Made by a program: the position numbers and the translations under genes | Source of the DNA: Erinaceus europaeus | Taxonomy: Eukaryota > Chordata > Mammalia > Eulipotyphla > Erinaceidae | Direction of reading: 5' to 3' | Length of the DNA: 64,000 bases | NCBI RefSeq assembly: GCF_950295315.1 | Contig: NC_080171.1 | Location: 32,170,361-32,234,360, forward strand | Shown here: piece after piece, positions 12,877-23,317 of the stretch | Layout: each line of letters starts with the position of its first letter | How positions within the stretch are numbered: the first letter of the stretch is position 1 | Notes under the pieces: generated by a model | Database searches by the model: none | Seen by the model: only the letters and a program-made list of their open reading frames with translations | Told to the model about the DNA's origin: nothing

Positions 12877-13010
12877 AGACAGCAGAATGATTACGTAAAG
12901 GATTTTCATGCCTGAGGTTCCAAGGTCCCAGGTTCAATACCCAGCACTACCATAATAAACCAGAGCTGAGCAGTGCTCAGGTCTCTTTCTCTATTTCTCT
13001 CATTAAAATA
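12877..13010 (+). repeat. SINE-C copy
   Basis: Head GGGCAGACAGCAGAATGATT, B-box-like AGGTTCAATACCC, then GAGCTGAGCAGTGCTC and a short CT run. The same order is seen at 20530-20670 and 24410-24540. Confidence 0.8.
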
Positions 13011-13019
13011 AGCGTCTAT

Positions 13020-13950
13020 CTGTTCCCAGGTCCTGAAAGGATTTTTTACTTACCTTTATCCACACTGCATGCCTGAAAGGCCCTCAGCTTTTGCTTGGCA
13101 CAGCTGACACCTGACAGCTAAATTGTACCCTAGCTAAGGTGGCCTGTTAAGATTTCTTTCTTTTTCTTCTTTTTTTTTAAAGCCTTCCTGAAGTCCAATT
13201 AACATATAAGATGGTATTATGTGCATAATATGATTTGACATATGTGCATGTTTCAAGATAACCACAGTAGGCTTTTCCCACTTCTAGCAACTTAAACTTT
13301 TTTTCCTGGTGATAAGAACTTTATGATCTGTTGTCTTTACAACTCTCAAATATACAGACCACTGTTGTCAGTCACCATGCTATACATTACAGATAGGATG
13401 TATTCTTCTAAGTTTGTACCTTTTGATCACTGTCACCTGTTTGACTCACCTGAGGGAGGGAGGGATGAGAGGGGTGATATCTGTCAGAGTCTTGCTCAGC
13501 AGTCCTTAGTGGTCCAGACTCTAGATAACAAGAAAGGGAATTCCTTGCTTAGCATTCAGGATGGATATACAGTTCTGATTTGGAGGAGTTCCACCTAGCT
13601 CTTTAGTTTTGTCAGTGGTTATAGACTGGAGGACTCACAAAATGACCCTTGGTCGTCACCTACTTATTCAGTAGTGTAGGCTCCTGACCTCTAGAGAGAG
13701 AAAGAAAAAAAAAAAAAAGAAAAAAGGTGAAATGGGCTAGTTTGGGATGGTTATGGTTAATGAACTTGAGAGTCTGAGCTGTCTTTGTCTACTGGGTGGA
13801 GATTATATGCCAATAGTCCCTGCTTACTTGTCCTCCTGCTTCTTCTCTTTTTCTCTCTCTCGACCTGCTTTTGGGCTGCCAGTCTACATGCAGTAAACAG
13901 ACTCAGCAGGACCTGCCCATGGTGGGCCCAGCCTGGATGCAGCTCTCCAC
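13020..13950. other. Intergenic, no gene recognised
   Basis: Short open frames here have no family resemblance. It holds an A-rich run at 13699-13727; otherwise no repeat with clear ends was identified. Confidence 0.4.
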
Positions 13951-14125
13951 ATTCCAACCTCAGTCTCTGATGGGTTGGGTAAGTCTGGCCAGCCAGGCCC
14001 AGTGGGCTTAGCTGTCACATCTGCAGAAAGGATAAAAGGAACCTCACTTGGGCCTCAGATCCCAGCAATCTGATCCATTAATAAAGCTGATTTGAATCCT
14101 CTTCTGACTTTTGTGTTTATAACTG
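13950..14125 (+). repeat. LTR-like 3' fragment (possible MaLR/ERV)
   Basis: A GATAAAAGG box near 14030 and TTAATAAAGC near 14079, about 45 bp apart, are followed by a T-rich end (GACTTTTGTGTTTATAAC). This promoter-plus-polyA spacing is LTR-like. The 5' boundary was not found and no target duplication is visible. Confidence 0.3.
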
Positions 14126-14129
14126 ATGA

Positions 14130-14969
14130 TTGGAAGCTGGGAGGTGGCAAGGTAAGGACCTCTGTAACCTGAGATGTTGCCTGCAAGGACCTAGTGGAGA
14201 AGGCCAGTCCTCCCTGCACTGTAGGCATGCCTGCCACTCACTCTGGCTAGTCCTGACAGACCCTGCAAGTGGATTGGGGCGGGGGGTTGATGAAGAGAGG
14301 GGTACTTTTTGAGTAGTTGATGTTTGCTCCAAATACCACTTTGGAAAGGTAGGTAGGGTTTTAAAGAAAAACTTCATAGAACAGAGAATGACAGTTAAAT
14401 CTAAATTCACACTGATTGGTAAAGATAATTCAATCCTTCTATAAAACTTGGTCTGTCAGAATCACAGGCTCTAGATGTTTCAAAATAATCGGCCAGAAAT
14501 GGAACCTAATATGATTGCTACCTCTAAAACACTCTTATAATAGTTCTGGCAACAGTTGTATCCATAGGAGCTCCTAATCACTCAGAACAGGGAAAGTGGG
14601 CTGGTGTTAGGATGGGGCTGAGGGTCCAGTTTCCTAGGGCAGAGGATGATGACAGTTCAGCGGAGGGTGAGGTGTACTGACACCTCTATCTTGGGGAGAT
14701 GTGAGACTGTATAAGTACCGCACACTAACCCATCGTGTCACTGGAGTTCCAAAAATGTAAGACTGTAAATCCACCCCTCTCGATTTCTTTTTGTCCTGTC
14801 AAATAAAGAAAAGGAAAAATGGCCATCAAGACCAGTAGTCATCATGTAAGCACCAAGCCCCAATGGTAAGCCTGGTGGCAGTTTAAAGACATTAGCATTT
14901 CCTGAATGAAGTCACTGAGAAAAAATGGAAGACATTCATGAAATAAGAGGCATTCATCGAGAGCAAATT
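14130..14969. other. Intergenic, repeat tail at 14820-14885
   Basis: The end of this stretch (ATGGCCATCAAGACCAGTAG... to CTGGTGGCAGTTT) matches the 3' module seen after several SINEs. The rest is unassigned. Confidence 0.4.
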
Positions 14970-15582
14970 GAAAATGAAGGTGCTTGGGGCCAGGCGGTGG
15001 CACACCTGGTTAAGTGCACGCATTACAGTGCACTTCTCTCCTTCTGTCTATTTCTCTATCCGAATTTAAAAATTTTCTAGAGCAGTGAAATCATACAGGA
15101 TCCTGGTCCCACAAAATAACAGCAACAATAACAATAAAGTAAAAAGGAATGATATAACATAAAAGCTATATAAGAAGGGTTAAGGGAGTCGGGTTGTAGC
15201 GCAGCGAGCTAAGCACAGGTGGCGCCAAGAGCAAAGGCCGGCATAAGGATCCCGGTTCAAGCCCTGGCTCCCCACCTGCAGGGGAGTTGCTTCACAAGCG
15301 ATGAAGCAGGTCTGCGGGTGTCTATCTTCCTCTCCCCCTCTCTGTCTTCCCTCTCCTCTCTCCATTTCTCTCTGTCCTACCCAACAACGATGACAACAAT
15401 AATAACTACAACAATAAAACAACAAAAGGACCCAGGTTCAAGCCCCTGGTCCCCACGAGTGGTGAAGCAGGGGTACAAGTGTTTCTCTGTCTCTCTCCCT
15501 CTATCTCCCCTTCCCCTCTCAATTTCTCTGCCTCTAATAATAAAATAAAATTTTAAAAAAAGAAAAAGAAAATGAAGGTGCT
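14970..15582 (+). mobile_element. Nest of SINEs within one 15-bp target duplication
   Basis: Outer direct repeats GAAAATGAAGGTGCT lie at 14970-14984 and 15568-15582. Between them a SINE-B head (14986-15032, GGGGCCAGGCGGTGGCACAC) is separated from its own B-box, core and tail (15428-15567). The interrupting block holds a CT-rich SINE remnant, about 120 bp of other sequence and a SINE-A (15184-15427). Confidence 0.8.
15184..15427 (+). repeat. SINE-A copy inside the nest
   Basis: Head GGGAGTCGGGTTGTAGCGCA, B box GGTTCAAGCCC, core ACCTGCAGGGGAGTTGC, then CT body and AACAATAATAAC tail. Confidence 0.9.
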
Positions 15583-15809
15583 AAACCAACTTTTAATAGC
15601 CTAATGAATTTGCAGAAGTGAATCCTCTATAGTCTACAATCAAGATGATCACAGGTATAGATTAGCATAATGCACTGTAGTCTACAAAACTTATGGAAAG
15701 ATTTTTTTGCAACTTGTAGCATTATATATTATAATTATTTTTATGCAATTATCTCTCAAGTAATAAAACATTTTTTAAAAGGAAAACTACATTATTGTAT
15801 ATTTAACTG

Positions 15810-16255
15810 CTTCCAGCTGGTGGTACACTTCTTCTTCTAGCGTTTGCCCTTCTTCCGTAGCCAGTCAACAGCGTCAGGTTGAAAGCTGTCAGGAGCTGCT
15901 TGTTGTTGGCTTTGAAAGTGACTGGGATCCATGTGGATTCAGTCGGCTAGGAAGGATCGTCAGTTTCCCCAATGAATGGGTACTCACGGGATGCACCACG
16001 AGAAGTTCGATCCAATGCATCCCGGTGGTACACTTAGTAGAGCACACACATTACCATGTGCAAGGCCTTGGGTTCAAGCCAGAGGTGCCCACCTTTGAGG
16101 GGAAATGCTTCATGAGTGATGAAGCAGTGCTGTAGGTGTTTTTTCTCCCTCTCAAATTCTGTCTCTATCATAAAATTAAAAAAAAAATAAGGCTGCTGGG
16201 AGTGGTGGAGCCATCATGCAGGTACTGAGCTCCAATGATAACTGTGGTGGGTAAA
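15810..16255 (+). repeat. SINE-B with 3' module, split by a 193-bp insert
   Basis: The head CCAGCTGGTGGTACACTT stops at 15830 and resumes at 16024 with the same GGTGGTACACTT, continuing through GGGTTCAAGCCAG, a CT-rich body and poly-A (to about 16190). The 3' module ATGCAGGTACTGAGCTCCAA ends near 16255. Confidence 0.7.
15831..16023. other. 193-bp unassigned insert flanked by a 12-bp repeat
   Basis: Sequence of higher GC and CpG content than its surroundings sits between two copies of GGTGGTACACTT (15819-15830, 16024-16035). Near its right end GGGATGCA and TGCATCCC form a perfect 8-bp stem around a 20-nt loop. On the minus strand a short frame from an ATG in CACATGGATCCC ends ...VDWLRKKGKR before TAG. 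Family unknown; it has no A-rich tail. Confidence 0.5.
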
Positions 16256-16429
16256 CAAATCTGTGCTTTCCCCCTGCATTTCAGACGAGGAGCACCACAG
16301 TTTTCCTTTACACAGGGCCCTGCAAATTGTACCACTGACTGTGACTGGATAAAAAAAAAAACATGGAGAATGGGAGGCAAGAAAGGGAACTCTTTGACAT
16401 AATGTGAAAATCAAATGTATATGGCTAGC

Positions 16430-16640
16430 TGAATCTTGTCAAATAGCCTATATTAAAGGAAGGATTCTTTATGAAGAAGGATATCGAGAGATACGGGGGA
16501 GATAGAGAGGAAGAGACAGAAAGATACCTACAGACCAGCTCACCGCTTGTGAAGCTTTCCCCTTGCAGGTGGGGACTGGGGGAGTTGAACCTGGGTCCTT
16601 GAGCATTGTGCATTGTAGCACACCCAGCCACCTTTCTCTC
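16430..16640 (-). repeat. SINE-B copy
   Basis: Reverse copy: CT-complement run GGGGGAGATAGAGAGG, AAGCTTTCCCCTTGCAGGTG core, and a tRNA-like head ending near 16640. Confidence 0.8.
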
Positions 16641-16790
16641 TCCCTCTTTATCACCCGCTCACCTGTCAATTTTCCTCTGACTCTATCAAAAAGGAAAGAC
16701 AAAACAAAAAAGGCCACCAGCAGCAATGGATTGTCATGTAGACACTAAGCCCCAGCAGTAACCCCAGTGGCAATGAATTTTTTTAAAAAA
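16641..16790 (+). repeat. SINE 3' portion and module
   Basis: CT-rich body, an A-rich stretch, then the shared 3' module (ACACTAAGCCCCAGCAGTAA...CAGTGGCAATGA). Confidence 0.6.
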
Positions 16791-16799
16791 AGGAAGAAA

Positions 16800-17504
16800 G
16801 AAAGAAAGAAACTCAGGGCAATACAAGTTAAATCCTCAATTGACTATTGGAAACAGATTTGGGAAACAGGGGAGGTTGGAAACCTACATCCTTAGTGTGG
16901 AACAGGATGATGGTTTGGTTGAGGGTGAAATGTATTGATACCTAGCTTGTGGAAATGTATCCTGTGACAACAATCCAGTAAATCAATATTTTCTCAATGT
17001 GATAATAAAGTTGAGAAAACCAACACCCAGATGGAACCAAAACAAGAGGGGCAGGTCAGAGGTAGTGGGATCCAACAAATTCCCGACAGACACGGATGGA
17101 ATGCACGTCCAGTACCACAGTAGTCACAGAGTTTGCACTACCACCGATAAACACCAGGGGGGATGCGTCAGCTGAAAACGCCAAGTTAAGTGATCAGAGG
17201 CACAAACTAAGAGGACACATTGCAGAAAAGGTTTTGACATGTCTCCAGAATTTCCAGTCTGACTGCAGGAAATTCTCCCTATATGAAATTAAATTAAAGA
17301 GAGGAAGAAAAAAAGGGGGAGGGGAGGATATGACTGATTTTATAAGTGATGGAGTTCTACTGACCATGTGTACAAAGAAAGAAAACCATGGCCTAATCAA
17401 AGGAACAAATGGAAGCTAAAGGGAGATATGGGAATAACAAAACACAGACTTTAAAGCAATCATGGTAATTATGCTCCATGGTTAAATATACAGACAACTA
17501 AAAA
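16800..17504. other. Unassigned sequence, possibly old LINE
   Basis: Purine-rich sequence with short frames (for example 17096-17419 plus). The style resembles the 5' part of an old L1 and continues on the far side of the L1-3E insertion (17800-18140), but no motif proves it. Confidence 0.3.
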
Positions 17505-17795
17505 CCAGAAAAATGGAAATACTGACAAGACTATTGGATAAGAGGGGTACAATTCCACACAATTCCTACCCCCAGAACTCCATATCCTCCCCCCCCCCCC
17601 ATAGCTTTCCTATTCTTTATCCCTCTGGGAGTATGGACCCAGCGCCATTATGGGGCACAGAAGGTGGAAGGTTTGGCTTCTGTAATTGCTTCCCCTTTGC
17701 ACATGGGCATTGACAGGTTTATCCATACTGCCAACCTGTCTCTATCTTTTCCTACTGGGGCAGGGCTCCAGGACACATGCTGGGGTTGCATTTTT
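17505..17795 (-). mobile_element. L1-3E copy (truncated L1 3' end)
   Basis: Shares ATGGAAATACTGACAAGAC, GGGTACAATTCCACACAATTCC and CTCCAGGACACATG landmarks with the copies at 18992, 27899 and 345. The A-rich 3' end is to the left, so it lies on the minus strand. Confidence 0.75.
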
Positions 17796-17799
17796 AAGG

Positions 17800-18175
17800 A
17801 AACTCGGTGAGCCAAAAGGAAAACACAGAAAAATAATTCAATTAAAAAAGCATAAATGAAATTTAACAGAGAAAGAAGTTCTAAGAAGGAACTAAACAGA
17901 AATTTTGGAGTTTAAGAATAAAATAGATGACATAAAAATGTAATAGAAAATATCAGATATAGACTTGATTGAGCCAAAAAGCCATCTGTGAGACAGAAGG
18001 CAAGAACTTTAAGATCGTCTAGGGGAAAAATTAAGTGAAGAAAATTTAGGCAATCTAAAGTATACCATCAAAGACTTAAATTGTAAGTCATTAGAGTTAC
18101 AGTAAGAGAAATTGGGTAAGTGAAAAAAAAACACACCCAATATATGATGTTGACTTAAAAGAGGCTTTAAAACTT
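17800..18175. other. Unassigned A-rich sequence
   Basis: Continues the style of 16800-17504; possibly old L1 5' sequence. No intact frame. Confidence 0.3.
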
Positions 18176-18180
18176 TTGCT

Positions 18181-18990
18181 CTAGATGTGGGGGCTTATTT
18201 CTGTGCTCTCAATTCTGTTCCACTGGTCATTATGTCTATTTTTGTTCCAGTACCAGGCAGTTTTTATAACAATGGTCCTATAATATAGTTTGAGATCTGG
18301 GAGAGTGATGCCTCCACTTCTGCTCTTTTTTAAGATTGCTTTGGTGATTCTAGGTGTTTTCTGGTTCAAGATAAATTTGTATAGCTTTTGTTCTATTTTC
18401 TTAAAATATCTGTGAGACCTTGATGGGGACTGCATTAAATTTGTATAGGGCTGGGAGTCTGGCGGTAGTGCAGCGGGTTAAGTGCAGGTGGCGCAAAGTG
18501 CAAGGACCAGCATAAGGATCCCAGTTTGATTCCCCAGCTCCCCACCTGCAGGGGAGTCGCTTCATAGGTGGTAAAGCAGGTCTGCAGGTGTCTATCTTTC
18601 TCTCCCCCTCTCTGTCTTCCCCTCCTCTCTCCATTTCTCTCTGTCCTATCCAACAATGATGACATCAATAACTATAACAATAAAACAACAAGGGAAACAA
18701 AAGGGAGTAAATAAATAAATATTTAAAATTTGTATAGGGCTCTGGGTATTTTGATGTTAATTCTTCCAGTCCATGAACATGGAATATCTTTCCACTTCTT
18801 TGTATCTTTTTCTATTTCCTTGACTCATAGTTTTCAGGATACAAGTTTTCACTTATTATTTTAGGGTTATTCCTAGATATTGTGTTGTTTTTGTTGCTAC
18901 CAGTAAATGGGATAGACTGATTGATTTCTTCTTCTGATTTAGTGTTTGCATAAAGAAATGCCACTGAATTTTGTTAAGGGGGACCAAACT
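18181..18990 (-). pseudogene. L1 ORF2 fragment (reverse transcriptase region)
   Basis: Minus-strand frame 18435-18181 includes [19 protein letters not shown] and [19 protein letters not shown], typical of the region downstream of the RT palm in L1 ORF2p. It resumes after a SINE-A at 18726-18990. Partial and broken. Confidence 0.85.
18437..18741 (+). mobile_element. SINE-A in L1, with 16-bp target duplication
   Basis: SINE body about 18453-18725 between copies of AAATTTGTATAGGGCT at 18437-18452 and 18726-18741. Confidence 0.92.
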
Positions 18991-19327
18991 TTTTTTTAAG
19001 TTTTTTAAAATTTATTTTAAAATGGAGACATTTATAAAACCATAGGATAGGAGGGGTACAACTCCACACAGTTCCCACCACCAGATCTCCGTATCCCATC
19101 CCCTCCCCTGATAGCTTTCCTATTCTTTATCCCTCTGGGAGTATGGACCCAAGGTCATTATGGGATGCAGAAGGTGGAAGGTCTGGCTTCTGTAATTGCT
19201 TCCCCGCTGAACATGGGTGTTGACTGGTCGATCCATACTCCCAGCCTGCTTCTCCCTTTCCCTGGTAAGTAGGGTGGGGCTCTGGGGAAGCAGAGCTCCA
19301 GGACACATTGGTGGGGGGACCAAACTA
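18978..19327 (-). mobile_element. L1-3E copy with target duplication
   Basis: T-rich left end (TTTTTTTAAG...) then the family body to CAGGACACATTGGTGG. Flanked by GGGGGACCAAACT on the left (about 18979-18991) and GGGGGGACCAAACT on the right (about 19314-19327). A tail plus a 13-bp duplication shows insertion by target-primed reverse transcription. Confidence 0.85.
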
Positions 19328-19349
19328 TTAAAAAAAAAAAAGAAAAGGA

Positions 19350-19460
19350 GAGCCTAGGGCAGGGGTAGATAGATATGCCTGAGGCTTTTAAGTCCCAGAT
19401 TCAATCCCCTGCACCACCATAAGGCAGAGATAAGCAGTGCTCTGGTAGAGAGGGAGAGGG
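19350..19460 (+). repeat. SINE-C copy
   Basis: Contains AAGTCCCAGATTCAATCCCC and GAGATAAGCAGTGCTCTGG, then a GGGAGA-rich run. Confidence 0.65.
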
Positions 19461-19539
19461 GGAGGGGAAAGGGAGGGAGACAGGGAGTGGGGAAAAGGAG
19501 AATCTGTTAAATAAATGGTGTTAGGTGGACAACTTCACC

Positions 19540-20005
19540 AGTGTGTCCTGGAAACTCACCTTTCCAGAGCCATACCTCACTAGGGAAAGATAGAAACAGG
19601 CTGGGGGTATGGATTGACCTGCCAGTGTCCATATCCAGTGGAGAAGCAATTACAGAAGCCAGAACTCTCATCTTCTGCACCCCATAAGGAATTTCAGTCC
19701 ACACTTCCAGAGGGGGAGAAATGTTAGGGGAAGATGATCAGAAGACTCTGAACTATTTTAGTAACAGGTGTAGGTGTGACTTAGAAAGGAAGATAAGGCA
19801 GGATCATAAAAAAGGGGGGGGCAAATGTATATAAATATACTATATAGAAATAATAGTAAATTCATATCTGTAACTTTGGGAGAACTATTGCAGTTTCCAA
19901 AGGAGGAAATGGGGATACAGAACTCTGGTGGTGGGAATGGTGTGGAATTATACCACTGTTATAATTTTGTAAAACAATATTAAATAATTAACAAGATTAA
20001 AAATA
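19540..20005 (+). mobile_element. L1-3E copy, plus strand
   Basis: Reverse-orientation member of the same family: AGTGTGTCCTGGAAACTC, ATGGATTGACCTGCCAGTG, CTTCTGCACCCCATAAGG, CAGAACTCTGGTGGTGGGAA, ending AATATTAAATAATTAACAAG with an A-rich tail. It includes about 150 bp (19740-19890) absent from the shorter copies. Confidence 0.75.
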
Positions 20006-20077
20006 ACTATAAACTTAGAACAACTTTAGCTCTAAGGAAACACAAACATTTAGCAAGAAATGGAGCAAGATTTTTAT

Positions 20078-20370
20078 TTATTTATTCAAAATTTATTTTC
20101 CCTTTTGTTGCCCTTGTTGTCTTTTTATTGTTTTTGTAGTCATTATTGTTGTTATTGATGTCATTGTTGTTGGATAGGAGAGAGAGAAACGGAGAGACGA
20201 GGGGAAGACAGAGAGGGGGAGAGAAAGATAGACACCTGCAGACCTGCTTCACCGCTTGTGAAGTGACTCTCCTGCAGATGGGGGGCCGGGGGTTTGAACC
20301 AGGATCTTTAGGCCGGTCCTTGGCTTTGTGCCACGTGCACTTAACCTGCCACACTACCGCCCAACTCCCA
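20078..20370 (-). repeat. SINE-A copy
   Basis: Reverse copy: GTTGTTATTGATG tail complement, GGACAGAGAGAAA-like run, ACCTGCAGACCTGCTTCACC core and head CTACCGCCCAACTCCC at the right end. Confidence 0.92.
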
Positions 20371-20529
20371 TGGAGCAAGATTTTAATTTTTTCATGCCAG
20401 TGCAGCCCAAAGAGAGAGCAGAGATCACTATATTCATGTCCAACAAAAAAGCCTGAAGACTGAAACTGACTGGAAGAGACAAGGTTCCTGTGTAATGAGA
20501 AATGGGATTATATCACGAGACAGTATATG

Positions 20530-20680
20530 CTTGGCTGGGAAGACAGTACAGTGACAGAGCATCAGCTCATTTCATGCTTGAGGTGTCAGATGGCACAGGT
20601 TCAATCCTGGGCACTACATGAGCCAGAGTTAAGCAGTGCTATGGTCTCGCTCATGGTTTCTCTCTTAAAAAAATAATTTT
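20530..20680 (+). repeat. SINE-C copy
   Basis: GGCTGGGAAGACAGTACAGT head, CACAGGTTCAATCCTGGGC B-box region, GAGTTAAGCAGTGCTATGG and a short CT/A tail. Confidence 0.75.
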
Positions 20681-20687
20681 TTTTTTT

Positions 20688-20816
20688 TGCCTCACTGCCT
20701 GTGAAGTGACTCTCCTGCAGGTGGGGAGCCAGGGGCTCGAACTGGGATCCTTATGCCAGTCTTTGTGCTTCACGCCATGTGTGCTTAAACCGCTGCGCCA
20801 CTGCCCAACTCCCATA
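20688..20816 (-). repeat. SINE-A copy, 3'-truncated
   Basis: Reverse copy of the head and core only (GTGAAGTGACTCTCCTGCAGG to GCCACTGCCCAACTCCC), directly upstream of the next SINE-A in opposite orientation. Confidence 0.88.
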
Positions 20817-20830
20817 TAAAAATAACTTTT

Positions 20831-21156
20831 AAAAGATAATATGCAGGGAGTCGGGCTGTAGCGCAGCGGGTTAAGCGCAGGTGGTGCAAAGCACAAGGAC
20901 CGGCATAAGGATCCCGGTTCGAGCCCCAGCTCCCCACCTGCAGGGGAGTCACTTCACAGGCGGTGAAGTAGGTCTGCAGGTTTCTATCTTTCTCCCTCTC
21001 TGTCTTCCCCTCCTCTCTCCATTTCTCTCTGTCCTATCCAACAATGACGACAACAACAATAATAACTACAACAATAAAACAACAAGGGCAACAAAAGGGA
21101 ATAAATAAAATAAAAATTAAAAAAATTAAAAAAAAAGAAAAAAAAGATAATATGCA
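20831..21156 (+). mobile_element. SINE-A, well preserved, with 15-bp target duplication
   Basis: Body 20846-21141 between AAAAGATAATATGCA at 20831-20845 and 21142-21156. One of the least diverged copies here, with matches to both internal Pol III promoter boxes. Confidence 0.95.
20859..20925 (+). promoter_or_regulatory. Internal RNA polymerase III promoter of SINE-A (A and B boxes)
   Basis: TAGCGCAGCGGG (20859-20870) fits the tRNA A-box pattern TRGCNNAGYNGG, and GGTTCGAGCC (20916-20925) fits the B-box pattern GGTTCGANNCC. This shows the family's tRNA origin. Whether this copy is transcribed is unknown. Confidence 0.85.
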
Positions 21157-21159
21157 CCT

Positions 21160-21530
21160 AACACCAGGGCACCTAAAATATCAAACAAATAGTAACAAAA
21201 AAGAATGGAGAAGTAGACTATATGGTGATATTAGAGAACCTCAATATCCCGCTTTTAATAGTGAATAAATTATCCAGACAGAAATATCTATATGGACTTA
21301 AGAGACATAGGCAGAACCTTTCATTCAAGAGTGAAATGCTGACACGTGGTACCATATTCTCCAGGATCAAACAAATGATAGGAACACAAAACATGGCTTT
21401 ACAAAGTTAAGACTGAAATCATTAATGGATATCTTCTCTAAGTTTATAAACAAAACCTGAAAACTAGACAACATACTCCCAAATACCCAAGGGGTTAAAG
21501 AAAAAAATCAGAAAGGAATTAGTTTTTATT
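21160..21530. other. Unassigned sequence
   Basis: A-rich, with short frames such as 21222-21410 that show no family resemblance. Possibly LINE-derived. Confidence 0.3.
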
Positions 21531-21534
21531 TATC

Positions 21535-21650
21535 TTTTGATTTATTTACTTATTATTGGATAGAGACAGATAAATTGATAGGGAAGGGAGGAAGAAGAGA
21601 GGGAGGGGAGGCAGAGAGATACCTGCAGTTGTCCTTCACTACTCATGAAG
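21535..21650 (-). repeat. SINE-B fragment
   Basis: Tail and CT-complement part only: TTATTGGATAGAGACAG, GGGAGGCAGAGAGATACCTG, then a break at the core. Confidence 0.7.
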
Positions 21651-21814
21651 TTTAGAAAGGGAAAAAGATAGCTCAAATAACCAACTTAACTCAAAATCAA
21701 GGAACTAGAAAAGGAAGAAAAATGAACCCCATATTAGCAGACAAACATAATAGAGATCAAAGCAGAAGTAAGAGAAAAGGAAAGCATTACAGCAGTTAAA
21801 TGAAACTGAGTTTG

Positions 21815-21930
21815 TTTTATGAGAGCACTTTTCAGCTCTGGCTTATGGTGGTGCTGAGGATTGAACCTGGGACCTCAGAACCTCAAACATAAGTCTCTTT
21901 GCATAACCATTATGCTATTTTCACCCCTCC
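21815..21930 (-). repeat. SINE-C copy
   Basis: GGATTGAACCTGGGACCTCA and GCATAACCATTATGCTATTT mark a reverse copy of the SINE-C type. Confidence 0.75.
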
Positions 21931-21934
21931 TTTT

Positions 21935-22135
21935 ATTTATTTATTTTTATTATCTTTATTTTTACTAGATAGAGACAGCCAAAAATTGAGAGGAATGGGG
22001 AGATAGGGAGAGAGAAAGAGAGACACCTGCAGTCCTGCTTCAACACTTGTGAAGTTTTCCCTCTGCAGATGGAGACTGGGGGGGCTTGAACCCAGGACCT
22101 TGCACACTGTAACATGTGCGCCACAACCCAGCCCC
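21935..22135 (-). repeat. SINE-B copy
   Basis: Reverse copy from ATTTATTTATTTTTATTATC through GACACCTGCAGTCCTGCTTC to CCACAACCCAGCCCC. Confidence 0.85.
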
Positions 22136-22139
22136 TTTA

Positions 22140-22475
22140 ATTTTATTTTTTATAAGATAAAATCAACATAGCTTTAGCTTGACCAAGAAAAAAATCTGAA
22201 GCTCAAATATAAGAAATGAAAGAGGTATTATAAATGACATCACAGTAATATGCAAGGTCACAAAATGAACTTCCCTTGAAGAAATGTATAAACTCATAGA
22301 AATATGCAGTATACAAAAACAATGAATCATGAATCAAAAGATTTTCTATTTTATTTGATTTTCCACTTAACTGCCCTGACCCAGGTTCACTGGCCCTGAC
22401 TACGCCAAGGGAAATTTTGGTGCTGTGGTACCTCTCTTCCATTCTCTTTTCTCCTGCCTTCCTCCCCACTACCCA
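22140..22475. other. Unassigned sequence before an L1 fragment
   Basis: No feature recognised. The last part may be the L1 flank. Confidence 0.3.
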
Positions 22476-23015
22476 AACCAAGAGACCCCTCACAGAATGG
22501 GAGAAGACCTTTACATGCCATGCATCAGACAAGAGGCTAATAACCAGAATATATAGAGCTTGCCAAATTCAACCACATGAAAACAAAAAACTCCATCCAA
22601 AAATGGCAGGAAGACATGGACAGAATATTCACCACAGAAGAGATCCAAAAGGCCGAGAAACACATGAAAAAATGTTCCAAGTCTTTGATTATCAGAGAAA
22701 TGCAAATAAAAACAACAATGAGATACCACTTCACTCCTGTGAGAATGTCATACATCAGAAAAGGTAACAGCAGCAAATGATGGAGAGGTTGTGGGGTCAA
22801 AGGAACCCTCCTGCTCTGCTGGTGGGAATGTCAATTAGTCCAGTCTCTGTGGAGAACAGTCTGGAGAACTCTCAGAAGGCTAGAAATGGACCTACCTTAT
22901 GATCCTGCGATTTCTCTCCTGGGGATATATGCTAAGGAACCTAACACACCCACCCCAAAAGATCTGTGTACACATATGTTCTTGGCATCACAATTTGTAA
23001 TAGCCAAAACCTGGT
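22476..23015 (+). pseudogene. L1 ORF2 C-terminal fragment
   Basis: Plus-strand frames in this span read as L1 ORF2p C-terminal region: [40 protein letters not shown], then MDLPYDPAISLLGIYAKE. Frameshifts and stops interrupt it, and it ends abruptly near 23015. Confidence 0.85.
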
Positions 23016-23317
23016 GGGCAGAAGTCATAAAGCTCAAAGGCAGTCAGGACTTCTACAAACACCATTAGCTGACTTTAAATCTGCCAAGGCTTTTACAAAC
23101 ACCAAGAGGAAGGGGGGTTAGGTTTATGATTTACAGGTGGCGGCTAAAAGCAGCCTGGTACAAGCAGTTGCCATTAATGTCTATAAACTACTTCACTATT
23201 CAGAAAAAAAAAGTTCAGGTGCATAGTCCTGCCCCTGTAGGTCACTCATAGTAACTATTCAGTTATTTCACTGATTTAGGACTTGCTATTCTGCCAAAAT
23301 AGAAGCATTTCAGAGGC

